From JBFMHP01 sp040752855 (GTDB taxonomy: Bacteria; Pseudomonadota; Gammaproteobacteria; RBG-16-57-12): a DNA stretch of 64,000 nt. The translations under genes and the position numbers were made by a program. How positions within the stretch are numbered: the stretch's first letter is position 1; each line of letters opens with the position of its first letter. The stretch covers positions 62,001-126,000 of the forward strand of contig JBFMHP010000042.1 of the NCBI GenBank assembly GCA_040752855.1, given 5' to 3'. The notes beneath the pieces were generated by a model. It was not told the origin of the DNA, did not search any database, and worked only from the letters and a program-made list of their open reading frames with translations. Shown here one piece after another: positions 15,205 to 23,985 of the stretch.

Positions 15205-17502
15205 CTACTCGGTGGCTTCGGATTCCACCGGGATGCTGTGGGAGCATTCCTTCTGCGGGCAGACCTTTTCGGTGCCCCGGCGCTTGGTGGTTTTGAGCGT
15301 CATGATCGGCCAGCCGCAGGCCGGGCAGGGCTCGTTGATCGGCTCGTTCCAGACGGCGTACTTGCAGTCGGGGTAGCGCGAGCAGGAGTAGAACAGCTTG
15401 CCGTAGCGCGATTTGCGCCCGAGCATCGAGCCTTGCTTGCACTCGGGGCAGGTGACGCCGGTGTCGGCCGGCTTTTCGAGCGGCTCGATGTATTTGCATT
15501 TCGGATAGGCGCTGCAGCCGATGAACTTACCGTAGCGGCCCTGTCGGATGATCAGTGGGGAGCTGCAGGTCGGGCAAACGCGGCCTTCGACGACCTCGGG
15601 CTGGGCGGGACCGGCCTCGCTGTCATCGACGTTGCGGGTGTAGTCGCAATCGGGATAGCCGCTGCAGCCGATGAAGCTGCCGCGCCGGCCCAGGCGTTTT
15701 GTGAGCTGCTTGCCGCATTTCGGGCAAGCCTCGTCGAGGGCCTCCTGCGTGACGTCCTTGCGGCTGACCGATTGCTCCTTATCGTCGACCAGCGCCTTGA
15801 ATGGTCCCCAGAACTCGTTCATCAGCGGTATCCACTCTTTTTCGCCGCGTGAGACGGCATCGAGCTCGTCTTCCAGGCGCGCGGTGAAGTCGTAGTCCAC
15901 GTAGGTGGTGAAGTGCTCGGTGAGGAACTTGTTCACGACCCGGCCGACGTCGGTCGGCGTGAAGCGGCGCTTGTCCAGCTCGACGTATTCACGCTGTTGC
16001 AGTGTCGAGATGATATTGGCATAGGTCGAGGGTCGGCCGATGCCGTATTCCTCCAGCGCCTTGACCAGGCTCGCCTCGGTGTAGCGCGGCGGTGGTTCGG
16101 TGAAGTGCTGTTCGGCGCGTACCTCCGCCAGCTCGATGGTATCGCCTTCGCGCATCGGCGGTAGTACGGCATTCTCGCCTTCTTCATCGGACTTGGCATC
16201 ATCCACGTCTTCCTGATAGACCGCCATGTAGCCGGGGATGGCGACCGTTGAGCCGGTGGCGCGGAAGATGGTGCCTTCTCCGGCTTGCAGGTCGGCGCCG
16301 ACGGTGTCGATGGTGGCGTGGATCATTTGGCAGGCGACGGCGCGCTTCCAGATCAATTCATACAGTTTGGCCTGGTCCTTGGTGAGGTGGTCGGCGACCT
16401 TCTCCGGCAGCAGATTCGCCGAGGTCGGGCGGATCGCTTCATGCGCTTCCTGGGCGTTCTTGGCCTTGGTCTTGTAGATGCGCGGGGCGGGTGGCAGGTT
16501 GTCGCTGCCGTAGCGCTCGGTGATCAGGGCGCGTAGTTCGGCGATGGCATCCTGCGAGAGATTGACCGAGTCGGTACGCATGTAGGTGATGAGACCCACG
16601 GTCTCGCCCCCGATGTCGATCCCTTCATAGAGCTGTTGCGCCGTGCGCATGGTGCGTTGCGCGGAGAATCCCAGCTTGCGCGAGGCCTCCTGTTGCAGCG
16701 TCGAGGTGGTGAAGGGCGCGGCCGGGTTGCGCTTGCGCTGTTTCTTTTCGATCTTGACGACCTGCATGGCGCCCTTGGCGGCCTTGCGGATGGTCGATTG
16801 CACCTTCTCGGCGTGCTTGCCGTCGGTGATGCTGAACTGGCTGATCTTTTCGTCCTGGAAATGGGTGAGCTTGGCGACGAAGGCCTGGCCCTTGGCGCGC
16901 GAGTCGGCCTCGACGGTCCAGTACTCTTTCGCCACGAAGCGTTCGATCTCTTCCTCGCGCTCGACGATCATGCGCAGCGCCGGGCTTTGCACGCGCCCGG
17001 CGGACAGCCCGCGGCGAACCTTCTTCCAGAGCAGCGGCGAGAGGTTGAAACCGACCAGATAATCGAGGGCGCGGCGGCTTTGCTGCGCGTTGACCAGATC
17101 CAGCGACAGATCGCGCGGATGTTCGATCGCCTCGGCCACGGCACGCTTGGTGATCTCGTGGAAGACGATGCGTGCGACCTGTTTCTTGTCCAGCAGTCCC
17201 TTCTCGTTGAGCAGTTCGTAGAGATGCCAGGAGATCGCCTCACCTTCGCGATCCGGGTCAGTGGCCAGCAGCAGGGCGTCGGCAGACTTGAGAGCCTTGA
17301 TGATCTCGCCGACGTGTTTCTGATTCTTTTCGATCAGTTGGTACTTCATGAAGAAGTCGTTGTCCGGATCGACCGCGCCCTCCTTGGGGAGCAGGTCGCG
17401 CACGTGGCCGTAGGAGGCGAGGACCTTGTAGTCCTTGCCCAGGTATTTATTGATGGTCTTGGCCTTGGCCGGCGATTCAACAATGACGAGTTTTGTTCCC
17501 AT
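15205..17502 (-). CDS. topA: DNA topoisomerase I
   Basis: A 765-residue type IA topoisomerase that relaxes negative supercoils. The Toprim domain starts with VIVESPAKAKTINKYLG and contains DPDREGEAISWHL near residue 115. The active-site Tyr is in GLITYMRTDSVN near 310. The C-terminus has four tetracysteine zinc-ribbon units, beginning CPKCGKQL, CPTCSSPL, CPECKQGS and CPACGWPI. The last is variant, with two Cys close together at its end (VCPQKEC). A shorter-than-E. coli tail is common in this group. The smg gene lies upstream with a 147-base gap in which I see no clear terminator. Confidence 0.97.
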   Translation of the reverse strand: MGTKLVIVESPAKAKTINKYLGKDYKVLASYGHVRDLLPKEGAVDPDNDFFMKYQLIEKNQKHVGEIIKALKSADALLLATDPDREGEAISWHLYELLNEKGLLDKKQVARIVFHEITKRAVAEAIEHPRDLSLDLVNAQQSRRALDYLVGFNLSPLLWKKVRRGLSAGRVQSPALRMIVEREEEIERFVAKEYWTVEADSRAKGQAFVAKLTHFQDEKISQFSITDGKHAEKVQSTIRKAAKGAMQVVKIEKKQRKRNPAAPFTTSTLQQEASRKLGFSAQRTMRTAQQLYEGIDIGGETVGLITYMRTDSVNLSQDAIAELRALITERYGSDNLPPAPRIYKTKAKNAQEAHEAIRPTSANLLPEKVADHLTKDQAKLYELIWKRAVACQMIHATIDTVGADLQAGEGTIFRATGSTVAIPGYMAVYQEDVDDAKSDEEGENAVLPPMREGDTIELAEVRAEQHFTEPPPRYTEASLVKALEEYGIGRPSTYANIISTLQQREYVELDKRRFTPTDVGRVVNKFLTEHFTTYVDYDFTARLEDELDAVSRGEKEWIPLMNEFWGPFKALVDDKEQSVSRKDVTQEALDEACPKCGKQLTKRLGRRGSFIGCSGYPDCDYTRNVDDSEAGPAQPEVVEGRVCPTCSSPLIIRQGRYGKFIGCSAYPKCKYIEPLEKPADTGVTCPECKQGSMLGRKSRYGKLFYSCSRYPDCKYAVWNEPINEPCPACGWPIMTLKTTKRRGTEKVCPQKECSHSIPVESEATE

Positions 17503-17649
17503 GTGTTTCGTATCAGTCGGACAAAATTATTATTTAGTTCAGTGGTTCAGGAAGGCGCTCCCTGAGCTGCCGAGAAACGCGGGTACGGGGTGTATCGGAC
17601 TGTCAGAGGCCAATATTGAGCAAAAAGCGCGGCAGGATGCAACGATTTT

Positions 17650-18129
17650 TTAGTGCAGGGTGCCCATGTGTTCCTGGAAAACCAGGTTTTCCATCCAGGC
17701 GAAGGCGGCGTCTTTGCCCGGCTGATTGAACAGCACGAGCATAGCGATCCACTTCACCTGGTCGAGGTCGACTTCCTCGGTATCCAGGGCCATGATGCGG
17801 TCGAGCACCAGCTCGCGGGAGGTCGGATCGAGGATGCCGAGCTGTTCGAGCGTGAGCAGGAAGCCCTGGCATTCCAGGTCGATGCGCTTGGCTTCTTCGC
17901 TGGTGTAGAGGCGGTGTGAAGTACCCGGCGAGGTGAGGGAATGCTGGGGACTGGTCTGCAGGCTGCTCAGACCGTCGAGCCAGTCAAAGGCCTTGTCGAT
18001 TTCCTGTTCGTTGAAGCCGGCGGCGGTGAGATCGGAGTGGAGACTGGCTTGGTCGGGCTCGAATCCCTCTTCAATATCCATATAGTTTTCAAACAGATAC
18101 ATCAAGATATCAAGAAGGTTTTCTTTCAT
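17650..18129 (-). CDS. smg: Smg protein (DUF494)
   Basis: A 159-residue acidic helical protein of the DUF494/Smg family, found beside dprA in most gammaproteobacteria. MKENLLDILMYLFENYM and the later DLDQVKWIAMLVLFNQPG near residue 128 are family stretches. The start ATG at 18129 overlaps the dprA stop codon by four bases (ATGA), so the two are translationally coupled. The molecular role of Smg is not established. topA follows on the same strand. Confidence 0.92.
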   Translation of the reverse strand: MKENLLDILMYLFENYMDIEEGFEPDQASLHSDLTAAGFNEQEIDKAFDWLDGLSSLQTSPQHSLTSPGTSHRLYTSEEAKRIDLECQGFLLTLEQLGILDPTSRELVLDRIMALDTEEVDLDQVKWIAMLVLFNQPGKDAAFAWMENLVFQEHMGTLH

Positions 18130-19226
18130 TCATTCGCCTTTTCGGGTAAGCGGCAATAACGGCCTGCGGAGGACGTTACCAACTGTCGCAATTCCAATGT
18201 CAACAGCATGGAGGAAACTCTATCGGCCGTCAATCCACTTTGCTCGATCAATGTGTCGGGGGAGATCGGGTCGTAGCCGATCAGATCCAAGAGGGTGGAT
18301 AGCTCGGCATCGATGGGGTCCGAAGCATGCAGCTGGGAGACGCGGGTCGGGGCGATAGACTGGAGGGGCGGGAGTTCGTGCAGGATATCCTCGATGGTCT
18401 CGACCAGTTTGGCGCCTTCGCGGATCAGATGATGGCAACCTTTCGCCATGGGATTGTGGATCGAGCCGGGGATGGCGAAGACCTCACGTCCCTGCTCGAT
18501 GGCCAGGTGGGCGGTGATCAGGGAGCCGCTGGCAAGCCCGGCCTCCACCACGAGGGTGCCGAGCGACAGGCCGCTGATAATGCGGTTGCGGCGCGGGAAA
18601 TTGCCGGGCAGGGGTGGCGTCCCGAGCGGGAACTCCGAGACCAGGGTGCCGTGCTGGGCGATCCGCTGCGCCAAGGACTTGTTGCGCGCTGGGTAGAGGC
18701 GATCGAGGCCGGTGCCGGTCACCGCAATGGTGGCGCCCTGGTGCTCCAGCGCGCCTTCGTGGCTGGCGGTGTCGATCCCCAAGGCCAGGCCGCTGGTGAC
18801 GGTGTAGCCTGCGGCGGTCAGGGCGCCGGCCATCTCGCGGGCGGTCTGTTTGCCGGCGGCGCTCGGGTTGCGGCTGCCGACCATGGCGATTTGCGGCCGG
18901 CTGAGGTGCGATGGATCGCCGATGACAAACAGCACGGCCGGGGCGTCATGGATCTGATGCAGCAGCGGCGGATAACGCGGGTCGTCGTAGGCGAGGAGAT
19001 GATGATCGGCTTGCTTGGCCCAGCGCAGAGTGTGCTCGACGGCGTCCCAATCGGGTGCCTTGAAATAGGCGCGGGTGTGGTCCGGCAGCGATCTGGGCAG
19101 GGATAGGGGAAGATCGGCTTCGAAGATCCGGCGGGGATGGCCGCAGGTATCGATCAGGTGTCGAATGGCGACGGGACCGATGCCCGGTGCGAGGTGTAAG
19201 GCCAGCCAGTAGGGGAGATCGTCCAT
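18126..19226 (-). CDS. dprA: DNA-processing protein DprA
   Basis: A 366-residue protein that loads RecA on incoming single-stranded DNA during natural transformation. Residues 1-70 form a SAM/HhH-like domain. The extended Rossmann fold follows, with MVGSRNPSAAGKQTA near residue 115, TSGLALGIDTASHEGAL near 140, FPRRNRIISGLS near 210 and VVEAGLASGSLITA near 226. A C-terminal winged-helix-like domain (residues about 300-366) ends the protein. All positions expected for an intact DprA are present. It overlaps smg by four bases and follows the LysM gene by 36 bases. Confidence 0.96.
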   Translation of the reverse strand: MDDLPYWLALHLAPGIGPVAIRHLIDTCGHPRRIFEADLPLSLPRSLPDHTRAYFKAPDWDAVEHTLRWAKQADHHLLAYDDPRYPPLLHQIHDAPAVLFVIGDPSHLSRPQIAMVGSRNPSAAGKQTAREMAGALTAAGYTVTSGLALGIDTASHEGALEHQGATIAVTGTGLDRLYPARNKSLAQRIAQHGTLVSEFPLGTPPLPGNFPRRNRIISGLSLGTLVVEAGLASGSLITAHLAIEQGREVFAIPGSIHNPMAKGCHHLIREGAKLVETIEDILHELPPLQSIAPTRVSQLHASDPIDAELSTLLDLIGYDPISPDTLIEQSGLTADRVSSMLLTLELRQLVTSSAGRYCRLPEKANE

Positions 19227-19262
19227 GATCTGCGATGTTCCTGTGGTTGCGGAATGGATGCC

Positions 19263-20312
19263 TTAGGGGGTGGCGACTTCGTCATAGAGGCGCATTTCGT
19301 TATAGGCCTCGAGGACGATGGCGTAGCTGACGTTTTCAAAGACCCGGAAGACCATCACCAGGCCGGCGCGCTTTTCCGGCAGGGTGACCTTCTCACCCTT
19401 TTCGGTGAGGGTGTCGCGCACCGTGACGCCCGCTTGCTTCACCGCCAGCACGTGGCCGGCCTCCAAGCCGTCTTTTTCGCCCACATTGACCACGACCACC
19501 TGATACTGTCCGATGCGCGAGACGCCGTCGACGACCGAGATGATCTGGCCCGCCACCTGTGACTGCGGCGCGTGCGGTGTGAAATTCGACGGGACTTCCT
19601 CGGTGGGCGCCGGGATCAGTTTGTCGCCGATCAGCACCTCGCGGGTGGCCTGGCGCACCACGAAGGTGGCCGGATCGTCCATCGCCTGCAGCACGGCATC
19701 GCCGACATGCAGCGCCTCGTAGCCGAGCGGGTTTTTGGTGTCGTTCTGGTTGTAGTAGGCCTTGCTGGCCCGGATGATGATGAAGCGGTTGTTCTCCTCG
19801 GGGCGGATCTTGCGCGCGAACACCTTATGGCCGGTGCCGCCGATGAGGCGTTCGCCGTCGATGGCGACGATATAGCCGGCGCTGTCGAGGTCACGCTGGC
19901 TGATGATGCGGGTATTGGTCAGAAACGGGGCGATCTTCTCCATCGGGATGCCGCTTACGCTCTCGCGCGGCAGTTCACTGCGGTGCGCGGTCGGAGAGAG
20001 CTTTACGACATTGGCGTTGGTCGCATTCGTGCCGCGCTCGAGCATGAGCACCGGCTTGCCGTCGCGATAGACCAGGGTGATGGTGTCGCCGGGATAGATC
20101 AGATGCGGGTTGTCGATCTGCGGGTTGTAGTTCCACACCTCGGGCCAGCGCCAGGGGTCGCGCAAGAAGCGGGCGCTGATGTCCCAGAGGGTGTCGCCTT
20201 TGACGACGACGTAACGATCGGGGTGATTGGGGTTGAGCGCGATGGTGTCGGCATAGACGCCGGCGGAGGACACGACCAGCAGCAGGGTCAGTAGATGCTT
20301 TATTATAGGCAT
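19263..20312 (-). CDS. LysM peptidoglycan-binding protein
   Basis: A 349-residue exported protein with a signal peptide (MPIIKHLLTLLLVVSSAGVYA) and one LysM domain at residues about 33-80 (YVVVKGDTLWDISARFL, then NPQIDNPHLIYPGDTI). The rest is a beta-rich periplasmic domain of unknown fold. This gene is regularly found between def and dprA, divergent from def, and is thought to act at the cell wall; no enzyme motif is visible. dprA and smg follow on the same strand. The 248-base gap to def is AT-rich and should hold promoters for both directions. Confidence 0.9.
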   Translation of the reverse strand: MPIIKHLLTLLLVVSSAGVYADTIALNPNHPDRYVVVKGDTLWDISARFLRDPWRWPEVWNYNPQIDNPHLIYPGDTITLVYRDGKPVLMLERGTNATNANVVKLSPTAHRSELPRESVSGIPMEKIAPFLTNTRIISQRDLDSAGYIVAIDGERLIGGTGHKVFARKIRPEENNRFIIIRASKAYYNQNDTKNPLGYEALHVGDAVLQAMDDPATFVVRQATREVLIGDKLIPAPTEEVPSNFTPHAPQSQVAGQIISVVDGVSRIGQYQVVVVNVGEKDGLEAGHVLAVKQAGVTVRDTLTEKGEKVTLPEKRAGLVMVFRVFENVSYAIVLEAYNEMRLYDEVATP

Positions 20313-20512
20313 GGAGCTTTTCCTTATTAGCGTGATAGCGTCGAGTGTATTAGAAACCGGGGGAAGTCTCTAGATTCATGTGATTCATATTTCACAGGAT
20401 ATCGGAGCCATTTCAACTTAGTTAAGTGTGATTTGGGAACTGTTGGGCGAATTTCACAATATCGGATTGGGTATTTCGGTAATCGCCACTGGCCGCGATC
20501 GGCGGCATTCAA

Positions 20513-20518
20513 TATAAT
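20513..20518 (+). promoter_or_regulatory. Putative -10 box upstream of def
   Basis: A perfect TATAAT lies in an AT-rich stretch 42 bases before the def start codon. No good -35 hexamer sits 17 bases upstream (TGGCCG is the best), so the assignment is tentative. The rest of the 248-base divergent gap shows no other feature I can name. Confidence 0.4.
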
Positions 20519-20560
20519 TCTTTAAATTAATAGACTTTTTCAACCAACGACTCTGATCTG

Positions 20561-21061
20561 ATGGCGATATTACCGATACTTCATTTCCCCGATGACCGCC
20601 TGCGCATCCAGGCGACCCCGGTTGAGGTGGTCAACGATGAGATCCGCCGCCTGGTGGGCGACATGTTTGAGACCATGTATGCGGCCCCCGGCATCGGCCT
20701 GGCGGCCACGCAGGTCAATGTCCACAAGCGTGTCATCGTGATCGATGTCTCGGAAACGAGCAACCACCCGCTGGTGTTCATCAACCCCAAGATCCTCGAG
20801 CGCGACGGACAAATCGTGCTGGAGGAGGGTTGTCTCTCGGTGCCGGGCATCTACGATGAGGTCGAGCGCGCCCGCCACGTGAAGGTCGCCGCCTTGGATG
20901 CCGATGGCAAACCGTTCGAACTCGAGGCCGAGGGGCTGCTGGCGGTTTGTATCCAGCACGAGATCGATCATTTAGATGGCAAGGTGTTTGTCGATTATCT
21001 CTCGCCGCTCAAGCGTCAGCGGATACGCAAGAAGCTTGAAAAACACAGCCGCACCCCGTGA
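20561..21061 (+). CDS. def: Peptide deformylase
   Basis: A 166-residue metalloenzyme that removes the formyl group from new proteins. All three signature motifs are present: GIGLAATQV (residues about 46-54), EEGCLSVPG near 88 with the metal Cys, and QHEIDHLDG near 133 with two metal His and the catalytic Glu. Length is typical of type 1B enzymes. fmt follows by 46 bases, the standard def-fmt-rsmB order. Confidence 0.97.
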   Translation: MAILPILHFPDDRLRIQATPVEVVNDEIRRLVGDMFETMYAAPGIGLAATQVNVHKRVIVIDVSETSNHPLVFINPKILERDGQIVLEEGCLSVPGIYDEVERARHVKVAALDADGKPFELEAEGLLAVCIQHEIDHLDGKVFVDYLSPLKRQRIRKKLEKHSRTP

Positions 21062-21107
21062 CAGGTCCGTCCCATCACATAACAAAAAACAAATCGAGGA
21101 GCGGGCA

Positions 21108-22055
21108 GTGAACGCGCCAACCCCACCATTGAAGATCGTCTTCGCCGGCACGCCGGAATTCGCGGCCGTGACCTTGCAGGCCGTGCTGGAGTCTCCGCAC
21201 CAGGTCTGCGCGGTGTATACCCAGCCTGATCGGCCGGCTGGACGCGGACGCAAGCTCACGCCGAGCCCGGTCAAACAATTGGCCGCAGAGCGCGGGATTC
21301 CGGTGTATCAGCCGGAATCGCTGAAGACCCGCGAGGCGCAGCAGGAACTGGCGGCGCTCGCCCCGGATGTGATGGTGGTGGTCGCCTATGGCCTGATCCT
21401 GCCGCAGGCGGTGCTCGACATCCCGCGTTATGGTTGTCTCAACGTCCACGCCTCGATCCTGCCGCGCTGGCGCGGAGCCGCGCCGATCCAACGGGCCATC
21501 CTGGCGGGCGACCGCGAGTCGGGTGTCACCATCATGCAGATGGACGCGGGACTCGACACCGGCGGTATGCTGAAGATCGTCACCTGCCCGATTCATGCCA
21601 CCGATACCGCCCAGGACCTTCACGATCGCCTGGCCGGCCTTGGCGCGGGCGCCCTGGTGGAGGTGCTGGCACAGCTGCGCGGCGGGATTCAGGCACAGAC
21701 GCAGGACAACGCTCGCGCCAACTACGCCGCGAAGTTGCAAAAAAGCGAGGCGGAACTCGATTGGCGCCAGCCGGCCGAGGTCTTGGATCGCTGCGTGCGC
21801 GCCTTCAATCCCTGGCCGATGGCCTACACCCTGCTGCACGGCGAGATGTTTCGCATCCTGCGCGCCGAACCGCGTGCCGGTTCGGGCGCGCAAACCCCGG
21901 GGACGGTGCTTGCCTGCGGCGCGGAAGGCATCGATGTGGCGACCGGCGCGGGCGTGCTGCGGCTGACCGAGGTGCAACTGGCGGGCAAACGCGCCGTGCC
22001 GGCGGCCGAGTTCGCGCGCGGCCACGACCTTGCCGGCGTGGTTCTGGGCCGATGA
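21108..22055 (+). CDS. fmt: Methionyl-tRNA formyltransferase
   Basis: A 315-residue enzyme that formylates initiator Met-tRNA using 10-formyl-tetrahydrofolate. It begins at a GTG at 21108, preceded by GAGGAG, giving the normal KIVFAGTPEFAA N-terminus. LNVHASILPRWRGAAPIQRAI near residue 105 is the formyl-donor site with catalytic Asn and His, and GVTIMQMDAGLDTG near 140 holds the Asp. The C-terminal OB-like domain follows residue 205. Its stop overlaps the rsmB start by four bases (ATGA). Confidence 0.97.
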   Translation: MNAPTPPLKIVFAGTPEFAAVTLQAVLESPHQVCAVYTQPDRPAGRGRKLTPSPVKQLAAERGIPVYQPESLKTREAQQELAALAPDVMVVVAYGLILPQAVLDIPRYGCLNVHASILPRWRGAAPIQRAILAGDRESGVTIMQMDAGLDTGGMLKIVTCPIHATDTAQDLHDRLAGLGAGALVEVLAQLRGGIQAQTQDNARANYAAKLQKSEAELDWRQPAEVLDRCVRAFNPWPMAYTLLHGEMFRILRAEPRAGSGAQTPGTVLACGAEGIDVATGAGVLRLTEVQLAGKRAVPAAEFARGHDLAGVVLGR

Positions 22056-23359
22056 GCGCCGGCCACGGGAAGCGCGCGGCGAATGTGCGGCTGCTCGCCG
22101 CGCAGGTGCTGGTGGAGGTGCTGCATGAGCATCGCTCGCTCTCGCAAGTCCTGCCTGTGTATCTGGAACGTTGTCCGAACGCCGACCGCGCCTTGTTGCA
22201 GGAGCTGGCGTACGGCACCTTGCGCTTCCATCCCCGGCTGGAGGGGCAGCTCGCGGGTCTGATGCAAAAACCGCTCAAGGCGCGCGATGCGGATGTCGAG
22301 GCCCTGCTCCTGCTGGGGCTCTATCAATTGGGCTATATGCGCGTCCCGCCGCATGCCGCCGTCTCCGAGACGGTGGAGGCCGCCAATGCCCTCGGCAAGA
22401 CCTGGGCCAAGGGGCTGATCAACGGTGTGCTGCGCAATTTCCTGCGTCAGGAGCCGGTCCCCGCGCCAGACGAGGTGCAGCGTTACGCGCATCCCGCCTG
22501 GCTGATCGGCAAGCTGCGCAAGGCCTGGCCGCAGGACTGGGAGGCGATTCTCGAGGCCAACAACGGCCGCCCGCCGATGACCTTGCGCGTCAATGCGCGG
22601 CGCGGTTCGCGCGCGGACTATCTCGCGCGCTTGGCGGCGCAGGGCATCGCCGCTGTCGCGGCGGAACATGCGCCGGAAGGCGTGGTGCTGGCCGAGCCGA
22701 TGGACGCGCGGGCGCTGCCGGGATTCGCCGAGGGCGATGTGTCGGTGCAGGATGCCGCGGCGCAGCTGGCGGCGGGGTTGATGGAGCTGCGGCCGGGACT
22801 GCGCGTGCTCGACGCCTGCGCCGCGCCGGGCGGCAAGACCTGCCACATGCTCGAACTGCAACCGGATCTCGCCATGGTGGCGATCGACCAGGAGGCGCCG
22901 CGTCTGGAACGGGTGACGGAAAACCTGCAACGCCTGCACCTGGCGGCCACGCTGGTCTGCGCCGACGCTGCCCGGCCCGCACTCTGGTGGGACGGCCAGC
23001 CCTTCGACTGCATCCTGCTTGACGCGCCCTGTTCGGCCACCGGCGTGATCCGCCGCCATCCCGACATCAAGGCGCTGCGTCGGCCCGAGGACATCCCCGC
23101 GCTGGCGGATACCCAGCACGCCATGCTCGAGGCGCTCTGGCCTTTGCTCAAGCGGGGTGGCAGACTGGTCTACGCCACCTGCTCGGTGCTGCCGCAGGAG
23201 AATGCGGCGCAGATCGAGCGCTTCCTTGCCGAGCATGCGGATGCCGAGGCGATCCCCCTCGCGGCCGCGTGGGGCCGTGGCGCCGGGGCGGGACGGCAGA
23301 TCTTTCCGGGCGAGTCGGGCATGGACGGTTTCTTCTACGCGTCTCTGAAACGCAAGTGA
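22052..23359 (+). CDS. rsmB: 16S rRNA (cytosine-967-C5)-methyltransferase RsmB
   Basis: A 435-residue methyltransferase that modifies C967 of 16S rRNA. Residues 1-135 are the NusB-like RNA-binding domain (LLAAQVLVEVLHEHRSLSQ). The SAM domain has VLDACAAPGGKTCHML near residue 252, AIDQEAPRLERV, the LLDAPCSATGVIRRHPDIK motif IV Cys near 328, and VYATCSVLPQENAAQ with the catalytic Cys near 373. It is coupled to fmt by ATGA and shares one base with the DUF4390 gene start. Confidence 0.96.
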   Translation: MSAGHGKRAANVRLLAAQVLVEVLHEHRSLSQVLPVYLERCPNADRALLQELAYGTLRFHPRLEGQLAGLMQKPLKARDADVEALLLLGLYQLGYMRVPPHAAVSETVEAANALGKTWAKGLINGVLRNFLRQEPVPAPDEVQRYAHPAWLIGKLRKAWPQDWEAILEANNGRPPMTLRVNARRGSRADYLARLAAQGIAAVAAEHAPEGVVLAEPMDARALPGFAEGDVSVQDAAAQLAAGLMELRPGLRVLDACAAPGGKTCHMLELQPDLAMVAIDQEAPRLERVTENLQRLHLAATLVCADAARPALWWDGQPFDCILLDAPCSATGVIRRHPDIKALRRPEDIPALADTQHAMLEALWPLLKRGGRLVYATCSVLPQENAAQIERFLAEHADAEAIPLAAAWGRGAGAGRQIFPGESGMDGFFYASLKRK

Positions 23360-23946
23360 TGCCAATGCCGCTAGCGAGTTTTCCACACCGTGCGCCGCGC
23401 ACCGCGCTCCCGCTTTGGGTGTTCGGGGTGCTGGCCTGGTGTTTTGCCGCGTCGGCCTGGGCCGACGAGGCGACCATCACCCAGGCCCAAACCTCGCTGC
23501 GCAACGGCATTCATGTCCTGGAGGCCAAGGTGAAGCTCCAGCTCGGCGCCGAGCTGGTCGAGGCCTTGCAGAATGGCGTGATGCTGCCGTTCAAGATCCA
23601 CATCGAAATCCTGCGCCGCCGCGAATATGTGTGGGACGAAGAGGTCGCCGCGCTGACGCAGCGGTATTCCCTGCAATACCACGCGCTCAGCCGGCAGTAC
23701 ATCCTCACCAATCACAACAGCGGCGTGGTACGTAATTTCCGTTCGCTGAATTCGGCGCTGGACGATCTGGGCCGGATCAAGGATCTGCCGCTGATCGATG
23801 ACAGCCTGCTCGAAAAAGACGCGCGTTATCTCGCGCGCATGCGGGTGGCGCTTTCGTCCTCCCGATTGCCCATACCCTTGCGGTTGCGCACCTATGTGTA
23901 CAGTGAGTGGGATGTGGGGAGCGAATGGTATGAGTGGTTTTTGTGA
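23359..23946 (+). CDS. DUF4390 exported protein
   Basis: A 195-residue protein of the DUF4390 family, always found between rsmB and an NtrY-like kinase in this group. A signal sequence (LPLWVFGVLAWCFAASAWA) precedes a beta-rich domain with the family stretches MLPFKIHIEILRRREYVWDEE and YSEWDVGSEWYEW near the end. Its start ATG overlaps the rsmB stop by one base (TGATG). It likely acts in the periplasm, perhaps as a partner of the sensor kinase that follows 39 bases later; this is inferred from position only. Confidence 0.88.
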   Translation: MPMPLASFPHRAPRTALPLWVFGVLAWCFAASAWADEATITQAQTSLRNGIHVLEAKVKLQLGAELVEALQNGVMLPFKIHIEILRRREYVWDEEVAALTQRYSLQYHALSRQYILTNHNSGVVRNFRSLNSALDDLGRIKDLPLIDDSLLEKDARYLARMRVALSSSRLPIPLRLRTYVYSEWDVGSEWYEWFL

Positions 23947-23985
23947 CAGCTGCCGTTCTTCTTCGGCGCGTGAGGCCCGGATGCG